This document shows, in pieces, positions 1 to 11,279 of a stretch of 64,000 bases of DNA (its first letter is position 1; each line of letters begins with the position of its first letter). The stretch covers positions 20,543,510-20,607,509 of the forward strand of contig NC_087077.1 of the NCBI RefSeq assembly GCF_026151205.1, written 5' to 3'. The position numbers and the translations under genes are program-made. A model generated the notes under the pieces. The model searched no databases, was not told the DNA's origin, and saw only the letters and a list, made by a program, of their open reading frames with translations. This DNA is from Bolinopsis microptera. Lineage: Eukaryota > Ctenophora > Tentaculata > Lobata > Bolinopsidae.

Positions 1-872
1 ACCCTCACAGTAACCATAGTAACCTTAGTAGTAACACCCTCACTGTTACCATAGTAATCTTAGTAGTAACACCCTCACAGTTACCATAATAACCTTAGTA
101 GTAACACCCTCACTGTTACCATAGTAACCTTAGTAGTAACACCCTCACAGTTACCATAGTAACCTTAGTAGTAACACCCTCACAGTTACCATAGTAACCT
201 TAGTAGTAACACCCTCACAGTTACCATAGTAACCTTAGTAGTAACACCCTCACTGTTACCATAGTACTTTAGTAGTAACACCCTCACAGTAACCATAGTA
301 ACCTTAGTAGTAACACCCTCACAGTAACCATAGTAACCTTAGTACTTTAGTAGTAACACCCTCACAGTAACCATAGTAACCTTAGTACTTTAGTAGTAAC
401 ACCCTCACAGTAACCATAGTAACCTTAGTAGTAACACCCTCACAGTTACCATAGTAACATTAGTACTTTAGTAGTAACACCCTCACAGTAACCATAGTAA
501 CCTTAGTAGTAACACCCTCACAGTTACCATAGTAACCTTAGTAGTAACACCCTCACTGTTACCATAGTAACCTTAGTAGTAACACCCTCACAGTTACCAT
601 AGTAACCTTAGTAGTAACACCCTCACTGTTACCATAGTAATCTTAGTAGTAACACCCTCACAGTTACCATAATAACCTTAGTAGTAACACCCTCACTGTT
701 ACCATAGTAACCTTAGTAGTAACACCCTCACAGTTACCATAGTAACCTTAGTAGTAACACCCTCACAGTTACCATAGTAACCTTAGTAGTAACACCCTCA
801 CAGTTACCATAGTAACCTTAGTAGTAACACCCTCACAGTTACCATAGTAACCTTAGTAGTAACACCTTCACT
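1..872. repeat. 35-bp minisatellite array, each unit with an X-box-like palindrome
   Basis: About 25 tandem units of 35 bp run from the left edge of the window. Each unit contains GTTACCATAGTAAC or GTAACCATAGTAAC between CCCTCAC and CTTAGTAGTAACA. Some units are shortened or carry an extra CTTTAGTA. The variants ACTGTTACC, GTAATCTT and CATAATAAC recur in the same order near 40-95 and 620-680, showing a duplicated block. The array begins outside the window. Confidence 0.95.
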
Positions 873-1882
873 TCACCCTCAGATTGCACAGTTCTGTTAC
901 CATAGTAACGACGTTTTCTCTCCTATTTCTCCTAAATCCGGGGTCGAGCTGGACGGAGCTAGATACGATGTGTCAGACGGAGGAATTATCCTGGGGGCTG
1001 ATGAAAAGGTAACTTAGTTTCAATTTCACAGACTATCTTAAGGATATACAGTTGACTGCTGAGTAGACTATTTTAAGGATATAGTTGACCAGACTCCAGA
1101 GATCGCTGTTTGTGAGTGAATTTCAACCAGCCTCTTAGGTGTCGTTCACATATTACGTAATCAATTTATTATTATTTAATTTTGCGTGGCATTTTTAGGA
1201 ACGTACATGAACAAGTTAAAATTAATCTTTAGTCTAGTAAGCGATCCACTTTTGCAATTCATATTAGAGGGCTGAAAAATGGTTAAGTGCATTATCACTA
1301 TCAAAAATGATTAAAATTGGAGGTCATACTGAATAAGTTTACAAAGGAAAGTGGAAATAAATATTTGCAAAATAAATTATTGGCGACAGCAGAACACAAG
1401 AATCCTAATTTAATTGACAATTTGAATAACAGAGATTTCAGCTTTATTTTAATTCGTTAATTCGTTTCCTTTAAGTGTTAAGTAACACTGCTAGTTCACT
1501 TTTGTTATTAAGTCTTGTTGATGAACACATTTGTCCTATCCGACATCAAAAAGTAGGCCTCCCCACTGTTATAGTAGACATTCCCTGATAATAATGGTAC
1601 CAGGACCTGGTACAACGTTCCAAACAGGATTACAGTTACAGTAAAGAGAAGGACTTCTTTGTAGTCCAGATTAGGGTTACCATGGTAATTAGGGTTACCA
1701 TGGTAACATTAGGTTTAACAGTTAAGATTGTTAGGTTTTCTATCCTGCTGTTCTGAAAAATATTGTATTAGGGACTAGTTATGAGGGAAGCATTGTTTGG
1801 AACGTCCTGAACTAATGAATAATATTAAATAAATGTTATCACTCGAAGCCACACTCACTCGAAACTTGATTGAGTCAATGAG
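873..1882. other. Intergenic, no gene seen
   Basis: No convincing coding segment or RNA gene. A further GTTACCATAGTAAC lies at 896-909, just past the array. The rest is AT-rich and contains the X-box-like pair at 1676-1707. This stretch is downstream of the minus-strand receptor gene. Confidence 0.6.
1676..1707. promoter_or_regulatory. Paired X-box-like palindromes
   Basis: GTTACCATGGTAAT (1676-1689) and the perfect palindrome GTTACCATGGTAAC (1694-1707) sit 4 bases apart, each preceded by TTAGG. The second fits the RFX X-box consensus exactly. The pair lies downstream of the receptor gene, so a role as an enhancer or as a repeat remnant is equally possible. Confidence 0.35.
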
Positions 1883-2815
1883 TCACGTTTCATTTTTATC
1901 TGTCACGGCTGGAGTTGTTCGACTGCAGGGCGTTTTATCTATAATCAGACGTTTAGCAAAAAGTCTCATCCTCTTGATTCTGAAAAAATAGATTAAACTG
2001 TTCAAAACAGAGTTCAAAACCACCAGACTGCTGGCCAGATCCACTCCTATCAGGATGGTTCTCATACTCATCCGCACCTCCAGACTAAACGCTACAGCAA
2101 AACAGACTATGGGAAGATTGAGCAGTACAGAGAGTCCCGTTACTATGACGATTGTCTTGGTAGCTTCACGTTTCTTCTCTTTCTGCACTGACGTCACGTC
2201 GCTCTCGTATTTGTCCGCTTTAACAGCCAGTACGTAGAAACAGAGGCCCCCTGTTACACCTCCCACTACCATGGGGATTCCTATCTCTCCGAAGAAGGTT
2301 ATCAGCTTGAATATCATCGTCTGAAGAGGGGTAAGCACGGCTTCAAGGCCGAAGAAATGACAGGATAGCCGCTGTGGAACGTAAGTAGAGAACTCGTTCA
2401 AGATGATGGTAGGGAGTATCTCCTGGAGGAGGAGGAGGCAGAGTGCCCCTTCAGCTACCCAGCTTATCCTCTGTCTGCTGATGATACGGAGAGGATATAT
2501 GAGAGCCCGGGCTCGGCACACACTCAACATGGCCACCAATATCAGGGAGTACCTGACGAGCACCTCCATGAGGATATCCCACATGGTGCAAGGTACAGGT
2601 CCTCCAAATATGCCAGCACCCCCCGCCAGGATGTAGGATACCATGGGGGCCAGGGACAAGGCGCAGATAACGGTGTCTGTTATCGAGATCAGGGAGTAGA
2701 TGAAGAGGATGGATTTAGAGGACTGCTTCCTGGAGTAGAAGTAGGCGTAGGACATAATGTTGAGGGGGGTACCTACCAAGAAACAGAAGATGGAGGAGAT
2801 ACCGTATATATCCAT
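1883..2815 (-). CDS. Class-A (rhodopsin-like) G-protein-coupled receptor, intronless
   Basis: A 310-residue protein with seven hydrophobic segments at about residues 5-27, 36-63, 77-99, 118-138, 166-198, 219-246 and 253-278. Family marks: GTPLN in TM1 (Asn 19), Asp 47 in TM2, Cys 76 at the start of TM3 and Cys 152 in the second extracellular loop (the usual disulfide pair), and a basic third intracellular loop (about 199-220). Two hallmark motifs are altered. The DRY position reads CRA (100-102) with the Arg kept, and NPxxY in TM7 reads NSLIY (272-276). TM6 has LNLP in place of CWxP. The tail is short, with no clear palmitoylation cysteine cluster. The ATG at 2815 opens directly on an extracellular N-terminus of only a few residues, with no glycosylation site there. 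The ligand cannot be told. The divergence suggests a lineage-specific orphan receptor. A single exon is usual for many invertebrate class-A receptors. Confidence 0.85.
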   Translation of the reverse strand: MDIYGISSIFCFLVGTPLNIMSYAYFYSRKQSSKSILFIYSLISITDTVICALSLAPMVSYILAGGAGIFGGPVPCTMWDILMEVLVRYSLILVAMLSVCRARALIYPLRIISRQRISWVAEGALCLLLLQEILPTIILNEFSTYVPQRLSCHFFGLEAVLTPLQTMIFKLITFFGEIGIPMVVGGVTGGLCFYVLAVKADKYESDVTSVQKEKKREATKTIVIVTGLSVLLNLPIVCFAVAFSLEVRMSMRTILIGVDLASSLVVLNSVLNSLIYFFRIKRMRLFAKRLIIDKTPCSRTTPAVTDKNET

Positions 2816-4978
2816 TTTAGCTTAACGGGAGAGTTTGATTTAGTTTTCAGTTAGTAACTTGGTTATAGATAAAAATATAATCCCTGGAAGTAAGAACAAA
2901 TACTACACATTTCTAAACAAAATTCTAGAAGACTAACAGTGATTTTTATGCTCATCAAGAATATCAACATCTTAGCGAATCAAGAATCCAAAAAACCCAA
3001 CAAAAATCTATCTTCACACATTTTAAACAACAATTTCTGCACTGCACACTTTGCCTCCTTTAAATAAATCTGTCGCAGTTTAAGTCGGGATATTCTATCT
3101 ATGGAGATGAGGTTTTAAAGTCTAATTATTAAACCTGTCAGGAGTCCCCCTGCATCATTAAATCTAAGCTATATAATATGAATATATTGTTTGGACCAGG
3201 TGACTACCTTTCTGCTGACCTGGGGATAACTATCATCTGGAACTGAGAGTGGCACTTACGTTACCATAGTGACATTAACGTTAGATAGGCAACTGTCAGT
3301 AAGTTAATAATCTTGATATTAAATGACATAAATAAAGTTAGTCATCTGTCCAGTCACAGGAGGGGCTAAGTGCAAAGAAGCAGTGCTGTCAGAGCTTAAG
3401 TGAACTTAACTTAAAGATTTAGGTCAATCTCACTTATACGTTAAGTGCACAGAAATTTAATGGTACTTGGTGGCTGAGCTGGGGGGGGGGGGGGGGGGGG
3501 GGGGGAGGGAGGGGGCCTGGCCTGAATTTATGAAAATAAGTGTTAGAAATTCAGCTACCTTAGTTCTCAAACATTTGTGTGCCAAAACTTTGGGATCAAT
3601 AGATTTGAGTATCAAAAATTTGGGCAGGAAATTTGGGCATCCAATTTGGTAATTTTGCTCTTTAATGATTTTTTTATCAGTCTTGGATTATAAAAATGAT
3701 AAAAGTATCATGCCACGATGACAAAGAAATAGACAATAGTAGCTTATTCTATCTAGATATTATAGTGTCGAAGGCAGTCAAGCAACTGACTTTGAAGGCA
3801 GTGAATGACGAACTTTATAATTTTAGGCATATTTTACCTGCACTAATGATTTATTAGCACGACATAGTAATAGTAGTAATTATTTATTAGCGCGACATAG
3901 TAAGATAAGTAAGATAGTAGTAGTGATGATTTATCAACGCAGGATCGAATTGATCCCCTCCAGTTTCCGTATCAAACCACAACCATTAGTCCAATACGCT
4001 GACCAACATGATCGTTGAGAACGAGAAATGCGGCCATTTTTATTTTGTGGATGGCCGCTCAATTTCCCGATCCGTGATGGCATATTTTATTATATTTCAT
4101 ACAACCTGGATCCCCAGTTTTTGCTGTTTATAAGCATGCAGATATAGCAAAGTGACAGGCCGAGCGCCGCCCAGTTAATTCCATATTTAATTTGAAAATA
4201 GTGTATATCTCTATGTAACCGTATGTATATTGTTTAACTTTATGCAACATAACATATCATTATAGGGTATATTATTGAGTCCGTTCAATAAGGGTATATT
4301 ATAGAGTCTGTTCGATATTATTGACTTATTGAGTCTGTTCGATGAACTTGAGCAGAAAGCACTATTTATATCGAATGTATCTCGAGCTCAACACACAGAA
4401 TTGTTAAAAGATGCGATGGCGGCGAACAACAGCCTTCTACAGACAATTCTGGTTAAAATGACACATCACCTCCAACTAAAACTCGAAGTATTCATCAATG
4501 GTCTTGCTATAAACGTTCACGCGCAGCAAATACGAAGAATGGGACGACAAGATTTCGTATATACTTTGGGAGTCCTGGCGTGCAGCTAGCAAGAGTTGCA
4601 TTCTGTGGGCACGGCGAGAAGGCTTCCCTCTTATAGTAGGAGGCCAGAAACCGTTGACCAGAACAGAGAGAGAGAGAGAGAGGGACGACAAGAAAATTCT
4701 GTGCCAACTGATGGTGCTTAATATTATATAAACTACCGGTCTCCCGACCTGACCAAACTGGACCACGAAATACTTTTCAAATAGATAATTAAAATATCGA
4801 GCAACATTATTAGTATGCATTATAGAACTAGACCTAGAGTTAATCGAATTTTTGACCTCAAAGAGTTTTTATTAAATCGACGAACTTAATCTAGATGAAT
4901 GAATGCACAGGAAACATTGCACCAGAATAGATGGGTGAAGTAAAAGATAATCTAACTTCTAGTCTGGGACGAAACGGA
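2816..4978. other. Intergenic with homopolymer and simple repeats, no gene supported
   Basis: Upstream side of the receptor gene. Holds a run of 25 G (3481-3505), short direct repeats of AGTCTGTTCGAT (about 4265-4345) and a (GA)n tract near 4666-4682. GTTACCATAGTGAC near 3260 is one mismatch from an X-box. An 86-codon open frame at 4329-4589 starts on TTG and has no recognisable domain. No core promoter for the receptor could be assigned. Confidence 0.5.
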
Positions 4979-6424
4979 ATCTCGTTAGCTTTTCGTGTTA
5001 AAAGCGATTTCTCAACGGTTATCACCTCTCTAGATGATTCTTAAAACATTTGGACTTCATTGCATTTTTGAAATAAATGCAATGAGGGCGTTTTCGGCAA
5101 CACCCTTTTTCAGTGTTTCGCGGTCACTCGAATTTTTGTATTTCGGCTCAGGAAGGTCTTAAAGACTATTCTGATACATTAAAATGTGCCTAATAGCCCC
5201 ATTTATATACAACTTATGAAGCAACATATACCTTAAAATGCTTCGTTTCGGAAATATGGCCGAAAAATGGTTTTTGGCTTGACGCAGTTCATAATTTCCG
5301 TGATTTTTGGCATTTCCGCCTAGGAAGGTCGTAGAGACTATTCTGATACACTAAAATGTACATAATGGCCACATTTATATACAACTTATGAAGCAACATA
5401 TACCCTAAAAGGCTTATTTTCGGAAATGTGGCTGAAAAACGGATTTTTGCCTAGCGAACAATGACAGTATTCACAAATGGGCTATTGGACTGTTAACTAT
5501 AAGAAAGGTCTTAAAGACTCATGAGCAACATAACATTTGTCACATGATGTAAGATGACTCACTTTGTGTCCAGAAACACCTACAAAAATTGGAGAATGGT
5601 CTACTTTATTGGGCATCTCTCTTAATGGGCAGCCCAGCAGCATACTTGTGTCTTACGAAAGGGTAATTTTTCAAAGTTACGGTTTCTTTAGTAAAGGTCA
5701 AAGTAAAGGTCAAAGGGTCAGTTGCTAACAGCAAATTGTTTGCAATTGCCGACTCATGAACATCATATTATACTCAAAAACGTTCACTTTAGGAGTGATT
5801 AGTAAATAAGTTTAACTACTGCATGATTTGTGAAAACTCCAACAATTTTTCATTGGCACCAATTAAGCCAAAATGTAATGACAAAAATTCAACTTTTAAT
5901 TTATTCATTCCATAAAACCATGATATGTACTAAGACTCTTAGAATACCGGACCTAAAATAATTCGGCACTGGATCCGGACCCCACTTTATATTTATAATT
6001 GACTTCACAGCCTAGACCAATATTGGTCTGTAATCGCTGGATTGAGATCTGTTGGCTGCAGTTTAATTTAGCTCATTTACCATAATAGTAATACCGCAGT
6101 GGTTTGGTTCGTATAGATTTTCCCATCGTATCATCGTATGACTTGGTGACTTATCAGCTTATCAGGTCATCAAGATGTTCTTTATGTTCTATTTTTGATT
6201 TGAATAAAGTTATATAATAATAATAAATAATAATCATCGTATGATAATGTGTGTCATTCCCTCGTTTTTTAATCAAGTGGTTACTTATAGATAGTTTTTT
6301 GTTATTACAGCTGCCTCGAGATCTTATCTAGGGCACTAATACATTAGTACTAGACCATTAGAACTGTAATTCTAGAACGTCAGATTAAGATTACTTGGCT
6401 GAATGGCAGGGTTCGAGATTCGAC
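4979..6424 (+). repeat. Left inverted arm of foldback element
   Basis: Matches the reverse complement of 7295-8679 almost throughout. The main length difference is a 104-bp insertion at 6131-6234. The symmetry is lost just after TTCGAGATTCGACT. Confidence 0.8.
6131..6234 (+). mobile_element. Short SINE- or LINE-tail-like insertion in the left arm
   Basis: Present only in the left arm of the foldback element. It is flanked by CATCGTA on both sides (6124-6130 and 6235-6241), a 7-bp target-site duplication. The 3' part reads AATAAAG followed by an (AAT)n-rich tail, as in retroposon 3' ends. It inserted after the arms formed. Confidence 0.6.
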
Positions 6425-7294
6425 TCTAAAACGCTCAGTTTAGGAGTGATTAGTAGATTTTACTACTGCATGATATGCGAAAACTCCAACTAGACAAGGA
6501 TCATGCTTAATCAAAGTGTTCCTCGACTTGAACTTAAGTCTTGTAACCTACTGGAGTTTGGGCCACTGAATCGAATACGACCTGATATTAATTTTAGGAT
6601 GTCGGGAAATTCATTAAGATTTTTATTCTTTGGTTTTTCAATTGTGCTACGAATCCGAGTTTGAGTTGATAACACCGAATTTCCTGTTTGACTCTCAAAG
6701 AGAGGAACCAAGGCTTAGGTTCCTCTTTTTGGCTCTGAGATCCAACTTTAAGATCGGACTTCGGAGATCCTCGCGTCGGAGATCATGTAAGTGTAACATC
6801 AGTACCGGAGATCAGACTTTTTTGCTTGATATTGGACCTATAAATCAAATTATATATTCGAAACAGCACGGGATGTAACCAAGGTTAATTTAGATAAGAT
6901 ATACCAGCTTTCGGGGTTGCAAGACCCCATGAAAGGCAGGCAGAGCATCCTAAATCCTCATGCTATCCTCACGTTGACCATCTAGGTCCATACCCCAGCC
7001 TCTCATTAAAAAACAGCTATTGGGCCCGATATCCGTCCCTTGTCCCGTAGTGCCCCGTAAGTAAGAGATCGTTCAGATTTTGGTCATTTAGACCCCCTCC
7101 CGATCTAAAATCCACTTTACCCAAAGCTTGAAAAATTTCACATGTGAAACCTAAATAGCTAAATCAGCATCTCGAGACCTTCTATTATATAAACCCCGTG
7201 ATCCTACTATAAGCTTATAACTTATTAGGCATTGCATGCCGAAATTAAGATTCACCTCAACTGGTGACATGAACCTGGTATGTTACCTGAATGC

Positions 7295-8679
7295 CCTCAG
7301 TCAAATCTCGAAACCTGCTAATGCTATTCTGCCAAGTTACCTTAATCTAAGGTTCTAGAATTACAGTTCTAATGTTCTAGTATTAGTATAGTGCCCATGC
7401 CCCAGATAAGATCTCGAGGCAGCTCACAGCTGTAATAACAGAAGAACTAGCCAGTCACCACTTGATTAAAAAACGAGGGAATGACACGCATTATCATACG
7501 ATGGGAAAATCTATGCGACTGAAAAAAAGAATATGGGGTCATTATGAAGTGGGAACCAAACCACTGCGGTATTATAGGAAATTAGCTAAATTAAACTGCG
7601 GCCAACAGATCTCAATCCAGGGATTACAGATCAATATTGGTCGAGGCAACGAAATCAATCATAATTATAAAGTGGGGTACTGGTCAGCGGTCAAGGAACA
7701 ATCTGGCCCGGATCCAGTGCCGATTTATTTAAGGTCCGGTATTCTTGGTACATATATTATGGTTTCATGGCATGAATAAATAAAAAGTTTGAAGTTGAAT
7801 TTTGGTCAACACATTTTATTTAAGTTGGTGCCAAGGAAAAATTGTTGGAGTTGTCACAAATCATGTAGTAGTTATTTACTAATGACTCCTAAAGTGAGCG
7901 TTTTTGAGTATATGATGTGCATGAGTCGGCAATTGGGAACAATTTGCTGTTAGCAGCCGATCCTTTGACCTTAAGAAACCGTAATTTTAAAAATTGCCCT
8001 TTCGTAAGACACAAATATGCTGCTGTCCTGGCCCATTAAGAGAGATGCCCAATAAAGTAGACCATTCTCCAATTTTTGTAGGTGTTTCTGGACACAAAGT
8101 GAGTCATCTTACATCTTGTGACAAATGTTATGTTGCTCATGAGTCTTTAAGACCTTTCTAGTTAACAGCCCAATAGCCCATTTGTGAATACTGTCATTGT
8201 TCGCTCGGCAAAAATCCGTTTTTCAGCCACATTTCCGAAAGTAAGCCTTTTAGGGTATATGTTGCTTCATAAGTTGTATATAAATGTGGCTATTATGTAC
8301 ATTTTAGTGTATCAGAATAGTCTCTACGACCTTCCTAGGCGGAAATGCCAAAAATCACGGAAATTATGAACTGCGTCAAGCCAAAAACCATTTTTCGGCC
8401 ATATTTCCGAAACGAAGCATTTTAAGGTATATGTTGCTTCATAAGTTGTATATAAATGGGGCTATTAGGCACATTTTGGTGTATCGGAATAGTCTTTAAG
8501 ACCTTCCTGAGCCGAAATACAAAAATTCGAGTGACCGCGAAACACTGAAAAAGGGTGTTGCCGAAAACGCCCTCATTGCATTTATTTCAAAAATGCAATG
8601 AAGTCCAAATGTTTTAAGAATCATCTAGAGATGTGATAACCGTTCAGAAATCGCTTTTAACACGAAAAGCTAACGAGAT
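7295..8679 (-). repeat. Right inverted arm of foldback element
   Basis: Inverted partner of 4979-6424. It lacks the small insertion seen in the left arm, so it shows the pre-insertion state. The 105-codon frame at 7462-7779 lies within this arm and has no recognisable domain. Confidence 0.8.
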
Positions 8680-8721
8680 AGCCTTTTAGAACGGTTGGGA
8701 TCCGACTATTCTTCGGTAACA

Positions 8722-9135
8722 CGACATCTGTCCGAAAGCGACATCTGTCCGAATCAGAAAATATGTTATTTGGACAATAATTTATGTCGGATCCTACCGT
8801 ACGATTTTCTTAAAACTTTCCATAAAGTATGGTGGTTATAGGACGAATGATATGTGTAAGTTTGAAGAATTTTCAAGAAAATCGTATCGTTGGATCTCCA
8901 GATATATGCTTTGGAACCACTGAGTACCACCGAATTGGATATATTTTTTGCGGTTAAGGTAATATCTTAAACTTGGCTCATAGAAACTCGCTCAAACTTA
9001 CACATATTATTTGTCATATAACCACCATACTTTATGGAAAGTTTTAAGAAAATCGTACGGTAGGATCCGACATAAACTATTGTCCAAATAACATATTTTC
9101 TGATTCGGACAGATGTCGCTTTCGGACAGATGTCG
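8722..9135. mobile_element. MITE with ~140-bp terminal inverted repeats
   Basis: Left arm from 8722 and right arm ending at 9135 are inverted copies. Each terminus carries the motif CGACATCTGTCCGAA twice in tandem. The inner core (about 8865-8990) is unique. No coding capacity. It lies 42 bp from the right end of the foldback element. I could not confirm a target-site duplication. Confidence 0.7.
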
Positions 9136-9420
9136 CCCAATCCTATTCTTCTGGTATCTTAAAAGATAAATGTGTCGGAATTTCAGCAACCAACCCTTAT
9201 GGGCTATATACGCGACTGGGTAGCTTGCTAAAAGAAGCCAATTGCGCTGCATGCGTTTGGAGACGATACATAAATTATAAAAGCAGTTGCTTTTTTTTAA
9301 TAGCCTATAATACAAAATTTGCATCACATCTTCAACCTGCTATATAGAGGCGCCACCTAAAACGTAAACAAACAATTATCACCTCCCCGCCAGTATCCAC
9401 ATCTATTAAACTAGAGGCTA

Positions 9421-10676
9421 TAATAAACTCATCTAGCTTCTAGATTAGGTCTACAATCTAGAACAAGTATAAACTCATCTAGCTTCTAGATTAGGTCTAC
9501 AATCTAGAACAAGTATAAACTCATCTAGCCTCTAGATTAGGTCTACAATCTAGAACCAGTATAAACTCATCTAGCCTCTAGATTAGGTCTACAATCTAGA
9601 ACAAGTATAAATTCATCTAGCCTCTAGATTAGGTCTACAATCTAGAACCAGTATAAACTCATCTAGCTTCTAGATTAGGTCTACAATCTAGAACCAGTAT
9701 AAACTCATCTAGCAACTAGATTAGTTCTACAATCTAGAACAAGTATAAAATCATCTAGCCTCTAGATTAGGTCTACAATCTAGAACCAGTATAAACTCAT
9801 CTAGCAACTAGATTAGTTCTACAATCTAGAACAAGTATAAACTCATCTAGCTTCTAGATTAGGTCTACAATCTAGAACCAGTATAAACTCATCTAGCAAC
9901 TAGATTAGTTCTACAATCTAGAACAAGTATAAACTCATCTAGCTTCTAGATTAGGTCTACAATCTAGAACCAGTATAAACTCATCTAGCAACTAGATTAG
10001 TTCTACAATCTAGAACAAGTATAAACTCATCTAGCTTCTAGATTAGGTCTACAATCTAGAACAAGTATAAACTCATCTAGCCTCTAGATTAGTTCTACAA
10101 TCTAGAACAAGTATAAACTCATCTAGCAACTAGATTAGTTCTACAATCTAGAACAAGTATAAACTCATCTAGCTTCTAGATTAGGTCTACAATCTAGAAC
10201 CAGTATAAACTCATCTAGCCTCTAGATTAGGTCTACAATCTAGAACAAGTATAAATTCATCTAGCCTCTAGATTAGGTCTACAATCTAGAACCAGTATAA
10301 ACTCATCTAGCAACTAGATTAGTTCTACAATCTAGAACAAGTATAAACTCATCTAGCTTCTAGATTAGGTCTACAATCTAGAACCAGTATAAACTCATCT
10401 AGCAACTAGATTAGTTCTACAATCTAGAACAAGTATAAACTCATCTAGCTTCTAGATTAGGTCTACAATCTAGAACCAGTATAAACTCATCTAGCCTCTA
10501 GATTAAGTCTACAATCTAGAACCAGTATAAACTCATCTAGCCTCTAGATTAGGTCTACAATCTAGAACAAGTATAAACTCATCTAGCATCTAGATTAGGT
10601 CTACAATCTAGAACCGGTATAAACTCATCTAGCCTCTAGATTAGGTCTACAATCTCGAACAAGTATAAACTCATCT
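9421..10676. repeat. 46-bp satellite array (left part)
   Basis: About 27 units of 46 bp built on GTATAAACTCATCTAGC and TAGATTAGGTCTACAATC. Each unit has a possible hairpin: CTAGATT, an 8-base loop, AATCTAG. Two main variants (CTTCTAGATTAGG and CAACTAGATTAGT) often alternate, giving a 92-bp dimer over part of the array. The array resumes at 19104, so it is split by an insertion of about 8.4 kb. Confidence 0.95.
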
Positions 10677-11026
10677 ACTTACTTACTTTAGGTTACTTTA
10701 GGTAGGTTCGGCAGGGATCGCTTCTGGACAACAGTATCAAGTACGTCCTCCAATCACTCCTGGCTTAGATCTTTTTGTAGAGTCCATTCCAGAAGAGAAT
10801 TATTTGTAATGGCGGTATACCCTTTTGTGGGCGGGGTATCCGGGAAGCCTATCAGGAACTTAGCAAGGGAGGATTTGAAAGTTTCCAAGACTTGGATTGT
10901 GTTAACTTCCTTGGGGAGCAGGTTCCATAGTTTGGCTGCTGTTACTCCAAAAGAGTTTTCATAATGGGTCGAGATTGAGCATTGTGCCTTTTTGTTAAAT
11001 GCAGGCACAGTGGCCTTTACACCGTG
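10677..11026 (-). pseudogene. 3' end of a truncated LINE (C-terminus of RT ORF)
   Basis: On the minus strand the frame starting at 11044 encodes a segment with ENSFGVTAAKLWNLLPKEV, the typical extreme C-terminal motif of jockey/CR1-like LINE ORF2 proteins. It ends near 10754. The LINE's 3' end is a short repeat of CTAAAGTAAC/CTAAAGTAAG units (about 10675-10705). The N-terminal continuation lies at 18709-19103, beyond a 7.7-kb insertion. The first residues of the frame as printed come from the inserted element, not the LINE. Confidence 0.75.
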
Positions 11027-11032
11027 TCGGGA
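11027..11032. repeat. Target-site duplication, left (TCGGGA)
   Basis: TCGGGA here and at 18703-18708 flank the 7.67-kb TIR element exactly. In the LINE reading frame one copy is enough, so the second arose at insertion. Confidence 0.85.
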
Positions 11033-11279
11033 AGTAGTATTCATAATGGTACTTATAACTCACCTAAAAATGAGGCACCTGTGACTGTGTGTAATTACGT
11101 AATTTAACCCTAATTTGTGGTAATTTTTGCTAACCCTAATTGCTAATTGTATACACTAACCCTAATTGAGAGTGTTTATTCCTCATTAACATTTTGCTAA
11201 TTTGGGGATACCATACTATTACACTGAGGCTAACCCTAGATAACAATTATATAGTGTACACTTTAACTTGAACACTGCG
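11033..11279 (+). repeat. Left TIR, outer 247 bp
   Basis: Exact or near-exact inverse of 18456-18702. Contains four CTAACCCTAA-like (telomere-like) motifs between about 11104 and 11240. Ends at AACACTGCG, where the AlkB/SGNH element begins. Confidence 0.9.

Larger units (their letters stand above)
4979..8679. mobile_element. Foldback-type element with ~1.4-kb inverted arms
   Basis: The left arm (4979-6424) reappears in inverted orientation at 7295-8679. Both ends read ATCTCGTTAGC going inward, and both contain AACACCCTTTTTCAGTG and CGGTCACTCG stretches. Each arm holds an internal tandem duplication of about 180 bp (about 5150-5275 and 5327-5450 in the left arm). The ~870-bp centre (6425-7294) has no recognisable transposase. 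This is a non-autonomous long-TIR element or a foldback element. I could not settle the target-site duplication: the flanks are only consistent with a 2-bp AT. Confidence 0.8.

Noticed and set aside
1-872. CRISPR-like regular spacing in the arrays
   Set aside because: Units are contiguous with no unique spacers, and the organism is eukaryotic. These are minisatellites.
2055-2636. Plus-strand frames at 2055-2237 and 2403-2636
   Set aside because: Antisense shadows of the receptor gene.
3934-4018. Minus-strand tRNA-like segment closed by TCAACG/CGTTGA
   Set aside because: The closing stem and a B-box-like stretch are present, but there is no D-arm stem, the T-loop is wrong and no anticodon arm forms, so I do not call a tRNA. 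It may be a very degraded SINE head.
4329-4589. 86-codon frame
   Set aside because: Starts on TTG, has no recognisable domain and overlaps simple repeats.
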